DNA of 64,000 nt from Methylocystis sp. L43. GTDB lineage: Bacteria > Pseudomonadota > Alphaproteobacteria > Rhizobiales > Beijerinckiaceae. The DNA is taken from the NCBI RefSeq assembly GCF_015709525.1, contig NZ_JADNRA010000021.1:1-64000 (forward strand). The letters are read 5' to 3'. Shown here in pieces: positions 31,844 to 39,733 of the stretch. A model generated the notes under the pieces. The model worked only from the letters and a program-made list of their open reading frames with translations. It ran no database searches and was not told the origin of the DNA. The position numbers and the translations under genes were made by a program. The stretch's first letter is position 1. Every line of letters starts with the position of its first letter.

Positions 31844-32185
31844 ATGACTGACAACTTTGAAGACAGGAGGGCCGACCCCGGCATGGAAGAGGTCCTCGAC
31901 GAGATCATCGATCTCGAAGAGTACGCCAAGCTGGGCAAGCGCCCTCCGCTCACGAAGGGCTACCGCATCCGCGTGAACGGCGATCCGTTCGTGGTGCATG
32001 ATCCGAACCCGACGGGCCGCGCCATTCTGACCCTCGCGGGCCTGCTGCCCCCCGAGAACTACACGCTCCGCATCAAGCTCGCGGGCGAGAAGCCCAGGAA
32101 GGTGGGGCTCGACGAAAAGGTCGATCTCCGCCACGCCGGTGTGGAGAAGTTCAAGGCGCTGCCGCGCGACCAGACGGAGGGCTAA
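31844..32185 (+). CDS. multiubiquitin-domain protein (ubiquitin-like modifier)
   Basis: A 113-residue protein whose residues about 38-110 match the multiubiquitin family: KGYRIRVNGDPFVVHDPNPTGRAILTLAGLLPPENYTLRIKL, then VGLDEKVDLRHAGVEKFKALP, a beta-grasp pattern. It holds only one beta-grasp unit. It ends LPRDQTEG, so a single Gly is already exposed at the C-terminus and no processing is needed for activation; there is no diglycine. GGAG lies nine bases before the ATG. It is the first gene of a tight four-gene operon with E2-like, JAB-E1 and DUF6527 proteins and is the likely conjugated modifier. Confidence 0.88.
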   Translation: MTDNFEDRRADPGMEEVLDEIIDLEEYAKLGKRPPLTKGYRIRVNGDPFVVHDPNPTGRAILTLAGLLPPENYTLRIKLAGEKPRKVGLDEKVDLRHAGVEKFKALPRDQTEG

Positions 32186-32188
32186 GCG

Positions 32189-32590
32189 ATGACCCTCCGT
32201 CGTCAATTTGACTTGCTGCCCGTCGACCGGGAATTTCTCGACGAATACGGCCTGCCGTGGGAAACGATCGTGGATGGCTCCCAGTGGGTCCTCATCCACG
32301 ATTTCCCGGTGCCGCGTGGATACAACCACGCCACCGTGACGGCCGCCATTCGCATCGAGACCGGCTACCCCAACACCGAACTCAACATGGTGTACTTCTT
32401 TCCCGCGCTCGTGCGTGCGGACGGAAAGAAGATCGGGGCGACCGAGGCGCAGCAGCAACTCGACGGAAAAACCTACCAGCGCTGGTCCCGCCACCGCACG
32501 GGCGCGAACCCGTGGAAGATCGGGCGCGATCACATCGGGACGCATGTCATCCTGATCGAAGATTGGCTTGACCGGGAGTTCGAGAAATGA
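32189..32590 (+). CDS. prokaryotic E2/UBC-like protein, cysteine-free
   Basis: A 133-residue member of the prokaryotic E2 family E: FDLLPVDREFLDEYGLPWETI, WVLIHDFPVPRGYNHATVTAAIRI, GYPNTELNMVYFFPALV, and the C-terminal YQRWSRHRTGANPWKIGRDHIGTHVILIEDWL. The order of blocks resembles the UBC fold, but the protein has no cysteine at all, so the classical thioester to an E2 cysteine is impossible; a Ser, Thr or His in the conserved RWSRH region would have to carry the modifier, or the protein acts as a scaffold. It starts 3 bp after the modifier gene and its stop overlaps the next start (ATGA). Confidence 0.85.
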   Translation: MTLRRQFDLLPVDREFLDEYGLPWETIVDGSQWVLIHDFPVPRGYNHATVTAAIRIETGYPNTELNMVYFFPALVRADGKKIGATEAQQQLDGKTYQRWSRHRTGANPWKIGRDHIGTHVILIEDWLDREFEK

Positions 32591-34002
32591 ACGCCCCCGT
32601 CACCCTGGCCTTCTCAGGCGACCAGCACGAGCACTTACAGAGCTTCCTCTTCCCCGGCGACGGGAACGAAGCCGTCGCGATCCTACTGTGCGGCAGCCGC
32701 GCAGGCGACCGCAGCCATAGGCTCGTCGTGCGCGAGATTCATGGCATTCCCTATGAAGACTGTTCCGAACGGACGCCGATGCGCGTGACCTGGCCGCCGG
32801 ACTACATCGCGCCGATGCTCGACCGGGCGGCCGCTGAAGCGCTCACGGTCGTCAAGGTTCACAGCCACCCCGGCGGCTACGCCGCCTTCTCAATGACGGA
32901 TGATAAGGGCGACGAACGACTGATGCCGATGATCCGCGGATGGGTCGAGGCGGATATGCCACACGGCAGCGCCGTGATGCTGCCGGACGGCCAGATGTTC
33001 GGGCGCGTCTTGAACGCGGCCGGCGGCTTCGATGCGATTCATTGTATCAGCGTCGCGGGAGACGATCTCCACTTTTGGTACGCGGACGCGGGCAGCATCG
33101 AACTGCCCAACTTCGTCGCGTCGCATGCGCAAGCATTCGACAAAGGTACGATCGAACGCTTCCGCCGCCTGTCCTTCGCGGTGGTCGGCGCGTCGGGGAC
33201 CGGCAGCCCGACGGTTGAACAGCTCATGAGACTGGGCGCGGCCGTGATTGTCAGCGTCGATGACGACGACATGGAAGAGCGCAACGTCAACCGCATCCTG
33301 AACTCCACCATGGATGACGTGAAGCAGAAGCGTCCGAAAGTCGACGTTCTTGCTGATGCGGTTGAGCGCACCGATCTCGGCACCCGGTTCATCCCTATAA
33401 AGAAAAACCTGTGGGACCCTGACGTTATCTGCGAAGTCGCTCAGTGTGACATCATCTTCGGATGCATGGACACGATCGACGGGCGGTATCTTCTCAACGC
33501 TATCGCGTCCTACTATTCGATTCCCTACTTCGATATCGGCGTACGCCTGGACGCGATCAAGGATTTCGACGGCTTGGCCCACATCCGTGAAGTTTGCGGT
33601 ACCGTGAACTATTTGCGTCCCGGGCGTTCGAGCCTGGTCAGCCGAGGCCTCTTCACGATGAGCGATGTTGCCGCCGCCGGTCTGCGCCGCAACGACCCGA
33701 CAGCTCACAACCGGCAGGTCGAGGATGGCTACATCAGGGGCATAGCCGGGCACCGGCCCGCAGTCATCAGCGTCAACATGTTCGCCTCGGCCCTCGCCGT
33801 CAACGAAATGCTCGCGCGCCTGCATCCCTACCGTGAGGAGCCGAACGGCACTTATGCCGCCGTCACGTTTAGTTTGGCGAGTATGGAGCTCATCTACGAC
33901 CCCGAAGAGGGAATCTGTGATATCTTGGGAGCGAAGGTAGGCTTCGGCGATACTACGCCACTCCTGGGGCTCATGGAGCTTGCGGAAAGGCGAAAGGCGT
34001 GA
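32587..34002 (+). CDS. JAB peptidase-E1 (ThiF) fusion protein
   Basis: A 471-residue protein with two enzymes in one chain. Residues about 25-170 are a JAB/JAMM isopeptidase with the full zinc motif HSHP (92-95), Ser102 and Asp105. Residues about 190-460 are a ThiF/E1 adenylating domain: nucleotide loop GASGTGS (201-207), DDDDMEERNVNR (225-236) and CMDTIDGRYLLN (293-304). Where many ThiF/E1 proteins carry a C-x2-C or catalytic Cys after the crossover region, this one reads GRSSLVSRG (346-354), that is Ser. It should activate the modifier C-terminus as an adenylate and also remove it from targets. It overlaps its neighbours by 4 bp on both sides. Confidence 0.92.
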   Translation: MNAPVTLAFSGDQHEHLQSFLFPGDGNEAVAILLCGSRAGDRSHRLVVREIHGIPYEDCSERTPMRVTWPPDYIAPMLDRAAAEALTVVKVHSHPGGYAAFSMTDDKGDERLMPMIRGWVEADMPHGSAVMLPDGQMFGRVLNAAGGFDAIHCISVAGDDLHFWYADAGSIELPNFVASHAQAFDKGTIERFRRLSFAVVGASGTGSPTVEQLMRLGAAVIVSVDDDDMEERNVNRILNSTMDDVKQKRPKVDVLADAVERTDLGTRFIPIKKNLWDPDVICEVAQCDIIFGCMDTIDGRYLLNAIASYYSIPYFDIGVRLDAIKDFDGLAHIREVCGTVNYLRPGRSSLVSRGLFTMSDVAAAGLRRNDPTAHNRQVEDGYIRGIAGHRPAVISVNMFASALAVNEMLARLHPYREEPNGTYAAVTFSLASMELIYDPEEGICDILGAKVGFGDTTPLLGLMELAERRKA

Positions 34003-34373
34003 ACCGATTTCTTCGGCTTCTGGTGAATGCATATCGGCGTGCAGATAAGTTTCTGCGGGGTGCATACCGACGTATACATAATTGGATCGTCCCCCCGTAT
34101 GCGACGTTGTTGGTCGAAGACACCCTTCCCAAGCAATTGAAGCGCCGGACCCTCTACATCGTCGAGGAGGATGGTTTCCAAGAGCAGGCAGCGATGATCT
34201 GCCCTTGCGGTTGCCACTCTGTTTTACACATGAATCTTCTCCCCGATGAACGTCCTTGCTGGCGTGTTACGCGCCATGACGACGGGACTACCACTCTCCA
34301 TCCCTCGGTCTGGAGGAAAAAGGACTGCGGTTCGCATTTTTGGTTCCGAAATGGCCGCGTCGTATGGTGCTAA
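33999..34373 (+). CDS. DUF6527 family protein of the ubiquitin-like operon
   Basis: A 124-residue protein starting at GTG 33999, which overlaps the E1 stop (GTGA). A basic, aromatic N-terminus (FLRLLVNAYRRADKFLRGAYRRIH) precedes the DUF6527 core: AAMICPCGCHSVLHMNLLPDERPCWRV, then TLHPSVWRKKDCGSHFWFRNGRVVWC. The cysteines and histidines could bind zinc or form an active site. The family travels with multiubiquitin, E2-like and JAB-E1 genes. Target selection (E3-like) or processing are possible roles; neither is shown by the sequence. Confidence 0.82.
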   Translation: MNRFLRLLVNAYRRADKFLRGAYRRIHNWIVPPYATLLVEDTLPKQLKRRTLYIVEEDGFQEQAAMICPCGCHSVLHMNLLPDERPCWRVTRHDDGTTTLHPSVWRKKDCGSHFWFRNGRVVWC

Positions 34374-34994
34374 TCGAACGTCGCCGCGGCTGTATGCAAA
34401 CGCCGTGATTCGCATGTAAGAGCCGATGTGGCACGCTTGCGGCTATTGCGATCGAAGGGGCTAAGAATCACGCTCAATCACTGCCTAAAAATGATGGATC
34501 GTGATCGAGCATTCAGATGGGGTATCGAGTGGGATTGTCGTGCACCAGGATCACAGGCTGATGTGGGGTTCAGCTGAGTATAGTCCCAATCCGCTCTTGG
34601 GAAAGAAATCGCAACCCGTCCTCTCATGCGGAAACGCGCGGTCACTACCTCCAATACCAAGAGCGTGGAGGCAAACCTCCGGCGAATGGCAGAAAATGTC
34701 TCAGGCGCCATTTCGAGCACGTTCGCAATGTCGCTTTTGTTGGTGAAGCCTCACGAATGCCATGCGGGCGAAGCTTTCGTGGAACAATATGAGCGTCGTT
34801 TTCTACTCAATTGTGTTCCGGCGAAAATCATAAAATTCGCATAATTTGGATTATGTAACTAAAACAATGACTTATGAAAATCTTACTAGGCGCGGCGAAA
34901 ATGTAGTTCGTGTCACGAATATCAATCATACTGCAACTAATCGGTTTCCCAACAACCGGACCCTGCGCCTCTTCAAGGAGTCTGTCCGACCCAA
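34374..34994. other. 621-bp gap between the ubiquitin-like operon and the AbiJ-like gene
   Basis: The right half (about 34780-34910) is clearly AT-richer than the surroundings. Short frames are open on both strands (for example plus 34626-34844) but none resembles a known protein. I see no IS end. It may be a decayed gene or simply a joint between two defence modules. Confidence 0.4.
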
Positions 34995-35786
34995 TTAGCA
35001 CTCTTTCTTCTTGACAAGAAAGACGCTGACGGCGCACGCAACGCTAACGATGAGTTCCGCTTCAAGATCGTCGACATTTTGACCCTCGCGCAAATGACGC
35101 GCGCGATCTGATGCAAAGCCCCAGAGCTTTTCCACGGCCGTATTTAATGGTTCCGGGAGATCAAGCCGAGACAGGAGCGCGCCAAGGGTAGCATTCGGCT
35201 TTCCTGTCACGTCACGCGCCGTGCATTCGAGCGCGGCGATGGCGTGTTGGATTGCTCCTGTCCGATCGGGAAAGGGCCTGCGTGATATATCCGCCAGCGC
35301 CTCGTGAATTTCATTCGCGGCAACGCTGCGCCCCGATTCTTTTAAAACCTTCGAGGCCTCACCTGTTGTGGCCGTGAATGTCTCTCCGCCGCGGAAAATT
35401 ATCCCATCCGGGTTTTTTAGCTCCCAGCCAATACCCTTTTCCCGAAAGCACCGGTTCAGCTCGTCCTGAAAGACACTCTGATTCTCGTCCTGATATTGAA
35501 GGCTTCTCCACAATGCTTCGGCGATGTCGTAGACCTTGAACCATTCGCAGCCTTGAAGCAGGCCGAGAACTTCTTCCCAGATATTCGGATAATCGGACCA
35601 GTTATTCCGGTCGGGTGCGACGAGCATTACCTGGCAAACGACATTGCGGATGGTCTTCGGGCTCATTCCCGCCGCCGTTGCTATCTGGGCGACTGCGAAT
35701 CGCAAGTCCTCCGGCGCATCCTCTCGCACAGTGATTTCCGCGTCGCGCGGACCGTAGCCGTGCCTGTCCGAAAAGCTTCTGTTCAT
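34995..35786 (-). CDS. AbiJ-type protein (AbiJ-NTD4 and HEPN-like C-terminus)
   Basis: A 263-residue protein. It begins MNRSFSDRHGYGP, typical of the AbiJ N-terminal domain 4, which is followed by VCQVMLVAPDRNNWSDYPNIWEEVLGLLQGCEWFKVYDIAE. The C-terminal part SRRPFPDRTGAIQHAIAALECTARDVTGKPNATLGALL and ASDRARHLREGQNVDDLEAELIVSVACAVSVFLVKK is the HEPN-like half. AbiJ proteins give abortive infection against phages, presumably as RNases. The ATG at 35786 is chosen to match the family start; an ATG at 35801 is also possible. It stands alone in its transcription unit between two other defence modules. Confidence 0.85.
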   Translation of the reverse strand: MNRSFSDRHGYGPRDAEITVREDAPEDLRFAVAQIATAAGMSPKTIRNVVCQVMLVAPDRNNWSDYPNIWEEVLGLLQGCEWFKVYDIAEALWRSLQYQDENQSVFQDELNRCFREKGIGWELKNPDGIIFRGGETFTATTGEASKVLKESGRSVAANEIHEALADISRRPFPDRTGAIQHAIAALECTARDVTGKPNATLGALLSRLDLPEPLNTAVEKLWGFASDRARHLREGQNVDDLEAELIVSVACAVSVFLVKKKEC

Positions 35787-35871
35787 GCGCACATCATACA
35801 ATCAGCAACCTTCATTGCGATCCGCAACATTGGGGCGCAATTTCCGTAAAATTCCTTGTTTCCTATTTTCC

Positions 35872-36792
35872 TCACTGCGCAGAAAACAGGGCAGCCTCAA
35901 GCTCCGCTACGAGCTGCTGCCGCTTCTCTTTTGAAATCTTATCCAGGTTTATCTGGCGCCATTTGATCGCGGGCAAATCCTTCGCGCCAGCCACATCCAG
36001 CAACGACCAATCGGGTTCGCCGCCCTCGAACGATAGAAGGAATCGGCGGTGATCGTCCGGCATGTCGCCGACGATGCGGGCGACCAACTCCTCGCGGGCC
36101 GCAAGCAGATCGGAAAGGGGAACCGGCTGCGCCGTCATGCCCTGAAATCCGCGTTCATATTCCCGGGATATGTCCTTTTGTCCGGATGCGAGCACTTCTC
36201 CCATCGGCCGGTCGTGACTTAGCAGATAGACGATAAAGGCGCGGCGCAGGGCGTCACTGATGCCCTCGCCGGCAAGCAGATTGCGTACATCGAATAGATC
36301 GCGAGGGTGCTGACGGTCGAGCGCAGCGATAATCTTGCCGCCATACAAATCTTCAAACGAAAGCACCTGAATTTCGGCGAATCCGAATTGCTCTTCGACA
36401 GCCTGAGATACGCCTTGGGTTTGCGCCTCATAAGCGCAGCCGCGCATGACGGGAGTGACTTCGATCTTCGTCTGCACGCCCTCGGACCGAACATTCAACT
36501 TCGTCGCTGTCCCTTCCGTTTGAGACTCAGCGACCCGACTGCCAGGAATATTCTGTTTTATGCGGACGGCAATGCGCTTCATGGCGGCGTCGATAGCCAC
36601 GAGCGAGTCCTGGCGTCCGGCAACCGGAAGATAGGTGAGGTCGATGTCGACCGACAGCCGCGGCATGTCGCGGACAAAGAGATTGATGGCGGTTCCGCCT
36701 TTCAATGCAAAACACTCTTCCTGCGCGACTTGCGGAAGCGTGCGCATCAGAAGCGCAACCTGCCTTCGATATTCTTCAGAGAACGCCATCAA
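35872..36792 (-). CDS. AbiEii-family nucleotidyltransferase toxin
   Basis: A 306-residue type IV toxin. The nucleotidyltransferase core is visible as FALKGGTAINLFVRDMPRLSVDIDLTYLP (GG-S/T box followed by DxD), then KLNVRSEGVQTKIEVTPVMRG with the third acid, and EVQ-like FAEIQVLSFEDLYGGKIIAALDRQHPRDLFDVRNLL typical of AbiEii. AbiEii adds nucleotides to RNA or blocks translation when AbiEi is not made, which aborts phage infection. Its start overlaps the AbiEi end by 17 bp, so the two are coupled in the standard order antitoxin-toxin. Confidence 0.92.
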   Translation of the reverse strand: MMAFSEEYRRQVALLMRTLPQVAQEECFALKGGTAINLFVRDMPRLSVDIDLTYLPVAGRQDSLVAIDAAMKRIAVRIKQNIPGSRVAESQTEGTATKLNVRSEGVQTKIEVTPVMRGCAYEAQTQGVSQAVEEQFGFAEIQVLSFEDLYGGKIIAALDRQHPRDLFDVRNLLAGEGISDALRRAFIVYLLSHDRPMGEVLASGQKDISREYERGFQGMTAQPVPLSDLLAAREELVARIVGDMPDDHRRFLLSFEGGEPDWSLLDVAGAKDLPAIKWRQINLDKISKEKRQQLVAELEAALFSAQ

Positions 36793-37618
36793 GATCCTCC
36801 GGCACCGTGATCTGATAAGCGTGATCGAGCTTGCCGCCCTTCACCAGCATGCGCTTTCCTTTCCCGAGATCGATTTTGTTTTTGTCGAGATGTTTCAGCC
36901 ACGCGTGATGATGGCGGTCGGCAAAGAAGAAAAAGAGCCGCTTGACCTTTATGCTGCGGCAATCGGCAAGAAGTTTTTGAAGCCGGCGCGGGCTCAGGTT
37001 TGTAAGGCCTTCCATCAGCTTATCCACCTGATAGAAACTCTCATGCGCAGGGAGTTCATCAAGCAATTCGAGTATGGCACGTTCGGGCGCCGATATGGTC
37101 AACGGCCAGTCCCACTGGCCCCAAGGCTGGACCGTGAGGCTCATATCTAGGGGATCGGCGGTCCCTCCTTCGCGTTCGGCATTCCAGTTCAGGCCGGGCA
37201 GCGCCTGAACGGCTGCTTCGCCGGAAAAAAGCCTGCGGTCGTTGTGGGAGACAAACCGGACCGCCAGCGGCAGCTTGGAGAGCCATCCCGGCGGAGCCTT
37301 GGGGCCGTAAAGATGCACTTCCTTGGTGGTTTGCGGCAGGTAATGGGCGTAGCCTTCCAGTTCGAGCGCTGTACGGCCGCCGACCACAAGCGGATATGCA
37401 AGCAGGGCTTGAAGTGAAATGACGACCTGCTGCCAGCTCAGAGCGCCCCGTGCGCGGCGAAAAACGCGTGCGGCCGGCTGCTTCAGCCAACCCGTGGCAA
37501 CGTAGTGGTTCCAGAGCTGGCGCGAATAACCTTGCCGCTTGAGCCAAGCGGCGTCGACGAGAAGGCCTTCGGGAAGCTCCTGCTCCAGGTTTGAGCGTTT
37601 TGATTTTTGTCCAACCAT
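36776..37618 (-). CDS. AbiEi-family antitoxin/repressor
   Basis: A 280-residue AbiEi protein. The N-terminal winged helix (LLVDAAWLKRQGYSRQLWNHYVATGWLKQPAARVFRR, then SWQQVVISLQALLAYPLVVGGRTALELEGYAHYL) binds DNA and represses the abiE operon; the C-terminal domain (LLDELPAHESFYQVDKLMEGLTNLSPRRLQKLL) neutralises the toxin. The ATG at 37618 is used; a TTG nine bases earlier gives the longer frame. The AT-rich upstream region with repeated WATTTGACA motifs is the probable operator. Confidence 0.9.
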   Translation of the reverse strand: MVGQKSKRSNLEQELPEGLLVDAAWLKRQGYSRQLWNHYVATGWLKQPAARVFRRARGALSWQQVVISLQALLAYPLVVGGRTALELEGYAHYLPQTTKEVHLYGPKAPPGWLSKLPLAVRFVSHNDRRLFSGEAAVQALPGLNWNAEREGGTADPLDMSLTVQPWGQWDWPLTISAPERAILELLDELPAHESFYQVDKLMEGLTNLSPRRLQKLLADCRSIKVKRLFFFFADRHHHAWLKHLDKNKIDLGKGKRMLVKGGKLDHAYQITVPEDLDGVL

Positions 37619-37740
37619 ATTTGACAATATACCAGATTCGTAAACTCATCGCTAGTTTGAATATCTATTGTTCTGTCAAATATCCTTGGTCAGGAAGGCT
37701 AATTTTCAAACCAAACCCCTCATTTGACATTGTCATATAT
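37616..37740. promoter_or_regulatory. divergent promoter region with repeated ATATTTGACA motifs
   Basis: ATATTTGACA occurs at 37617-37626 (plus), as its complement TGTCAAATAT at 37674-37683, and as CATTTGACAT at 37721-37730; TGTCATATAT at 37731-37740 is a weaker fourth copy. They lie in the very AT-rich space between the abiE operon and the QueC cassette. AbiEi proteins bind inverted repeats before their own gene, so these are likely AbiEi operators; two of the copies also look like -35 boxes. Confidence 0.5.
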
Positions 37741-37772
37741 TTTATGAGACTATTCTGACATGGAGAATCGGA

Positions 37773-38339
37773 ATGAGCGACGGTCCTCATAAGAGCCTGC
37801 CAATGCGGGTCGGCTGGAAGAAGTTCGCGAAGTGCGCGGACAAGGCGGCATTCGAGCCCGAACAACTTGCAGACTTCGCAATTCCCGCGCTGGAAGGCGA
37901 CTGGCGCGAAGATGTTGCGCCTCATCTTGGCGCGCTCCGCAAACTCCTCGGCAACAGCAATCAGCCCTCACTGTTTGGCGGTGCGAATAGTGCCGAGCTG
38001 GAATCGTTGAAGCGCCTCAGCCCCGGCAATTCCCTTTGGCATGCCGTCGTGGACGCCGTCGCGCAGGCCGTTGCGAGCGGCCAAAGCGGTGAGGACGCGT
38101 TGCTGCAAAGCGCTACCAAGGCCTTGCTCGATCGCGGCGCCAGAGGCGTGCGCCAGGTTGAAGAGCACTACTTGCGGAGGACCAAAGAGGCCCGAGCGTT
38201 AAAGTTGGGGGAAAGAATGGAAGACGGCATATCCGGTGCGCCGATTGAACAAACGGCTCGTCGCCTGCTCGGGATGGATCGCGACGCGGCGTCCCCGACG
38301 CCGAAGCTGCAAGGCCTTGATGACGGGGTGAGGTTCTGA
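37773..38339 (+). CDS. hypothetical first gene of the QueC-like cassette
   Basis: A 188-residue protein starting MSDGPHKSLPMRVGWKKFAKCADKAAF with GGAG seven bases before the ATG. It is mainly helical; no catalytic motif is visible. The stop overlaps the start of the QueC-like gene (TGATG), so the two are coupled. The N-terminal block looks strongly conserved in style (Ser-Asp-Gly-Pro after Met) and may matter for function. Its constant companion appears to be the QueC-like enzyme, of which it might be substrate, adaptor or effector; none is shown. Confidence 0.72.
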   Translation: MSDGPHKSLPMRVGWKKFAKCADKAAFEPEQLADFAIPALEGDWREDVAPHLGALRKLLGNSNQPSLFGGANSAELESLKRLSPGNSLWHAVVDAVAQAVASGQSGEDALLQSATKALLDRGARGVRQVEEHYLRRTKEARALKLGERMEDGISGAPIEQTARRLLGMDRDAASPTPKLQGLDDGVRF

Positions 38340-39733
38340 TGCCGAAAAGATGTGAGGATGATGAATCCGCGATCCGTGTCGCCGTTGTCGAAAGCGATGT
38401 GCGTTCGCGCCCGGGCTGGATTAAATGCCGCATCGATGAAAATCTGCGGTTCTCGGCCGAGCCGCTCGCGTCGTATTTCTTTGCGAAGTGGGAACCGCTT
38501 GTATTCGATGCGCTGCTGCTGGCCGCGGCTGTCGAGTTCTGCGACAGGATCAAACGCCGTCCGTCGTTTCAGTGGTCGCGCGAAATCGAACTGCGAATCC
38601 CTGTCCACGCTCCCGCAGTGTGGAAGCAGAGGGATGTGACCGAGAGTCTTCATGACGCGCTCGAATTTTTGACCGGAGATCGCTGGCGCGTCGAATTCAC
38701 GGAACGCAAGAACGCAATTACCCCTCCGCGCCAGGGGCTTTTCAATCTTCCACCGGCGGAATCATTAGCCATTATCCCCTTCAGCGAAGGATTAGATTCG
38801 CGGGCGGTTGCCGGCTTTATGTCGCGGAAATTTGGTGACCGCCTCATTCGCGTGCGGCTTGGCACGAAGTCGGACGACCGGCCCAGCGATTCATCGGGCC
38901 GCAGGAGTCCGTTCGCTGGCGTACCCTACAATGTGCGCCGCGGCGAACATCGCTTTGTCGAATCGAGCGCGCGTTCCCGCGGCTTCAAATTCGCGCTTCT
39001 CAGCGGGCTCGCCGCTTATATGGCGAAAGCTGACCGCGTCTTCGTGCCCGAAAGCGGCCAGGGCGCCCTCGGCCCGTCACTGGTGCCCGTCGGTCAGGCT
39101 TATGAGGATTATCGCAACCATCCGGCCTTTACCGCGAAAATGAGCGTCTTCCTTAAGTCGCTTCTCGGTCACGACGTTCGGTTTGAATTTCCGCGCCTCT
39201 GGTTCACCAAGGGCGAAACGCTGCTGGAATATGTTTCGGGAAGCGCGCAGGCGGCGGACTGGAAGGAGACGCGGTCCTGCTGGCAGGACAACCGCTATGC
39301 TTCCGTCAACGAGCACAGGCGTCAGTGCGGCATTTGCGCGGCCTGTATGTTACGGCGCCTGAGCGTGCACGCCGCGGGCTTATCCGAAGCGCCCGAGACT
39401 TACATTTGGGAAGACTTGCGCGCCGGATCATTTGAGGACGGGGCGGCGGTTGGATTCAAGAAGATCGCCGCCCAGCGCAACTATGCCATTGCAGGCGCGC
39501 TCCACCTCGATCATCTTGCCGGCCTACGGCGATCGCGGATTCACGCACCCGCACTTGAATCAAACACCCGTCATCTCGCGCGATCTCTTCAACTTCCGGA
39601 ACAGGAAGTGCGAACGGGGATCGAACGCATGCTGACCCAACACGAAAAGGAGTGGAAAGACTTCATGGAATTCCTAGGGCCTGATTCATTTGTGTCCAGA
39701 TGGACTGAGCGCGCGTATGACCACGTTGCTTGA
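38339..39733 (+). CDS. QueC-like (7-cyano-7-deazaguanine synthase family) protein
   Basis: A 464-residue protein related to QueC, which makes preQ0 from carboxydeazaguanine with ATP and ammonia. The PP-loop reads IIPFSEGLDSRAV (149-155; SEGLDSR instead of SGGLDS), and a four-Cys zinc site is present: Cys314 in TRSCW and Cys330, 333, 336 in RRQCGICAACMLRR. The protein is about twice the size of housekeeping QueC, with an extra 140-residue N-terminal domain. No other queuosine gene is nearby, and the neighbours are an ImmA/IrrE regulator and a PIN nuclease, so this is a defence-type paralogue like QatC or Cap9, not a tRNA-modification gene. Confidence 0.82.
   Translation: MPKRCEDDESAIRVAVVESDVRSRPGWIKCRIDENLRFSAEPLASYFFAKWEPLVFDALLLAAAVEFCDRIKRRPSFQWSREIELRIPVHAPAVWKQRDVTESLHDALEFLTGDRWRVEFTERKNAITPPRQGLFNLPPAESLAIIPFSEGLDSRAVAGFMSRKFGDRLIRVRLGTKSDDRPSDSSGRRSPFAGVPYNVRRGEHRFVESSARSRGFKFALLSGLAAYMAKADRVFVPESGQGALGPSLVPVGQAYEDYRNHPAFTAKMSVFLKSLLGHDVRFEFPRLWFTKGETLLEYVSGSAQAADWKETRSCWQDNRYASVNEHRRQCGICAACMLRRLSVHAAGLSEAPETYIWEDLRAGSFEDGAAVGFKKIAAQRNYAIAGALHLDHLAGLRRSRIHAPALESNTRHLARSLQLPEQEVRTGIERMLTQHEKEWKDFMEFLGPDSFVSRWTERAYDHVA

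Noticed and set aside
34478-34844. Small ORFs in the gap after the DUF6527 gene
   Set aside because: None has a ribosome binding site, family likeness or clear composition; kept as an unassigned gap.
38339-39733. Queuosine biosynthesis gene queC
   Set aside because: The protein is too long, has a changed PP-loop, lies in a defence cassette, and no queD, queE or folE is nearby.
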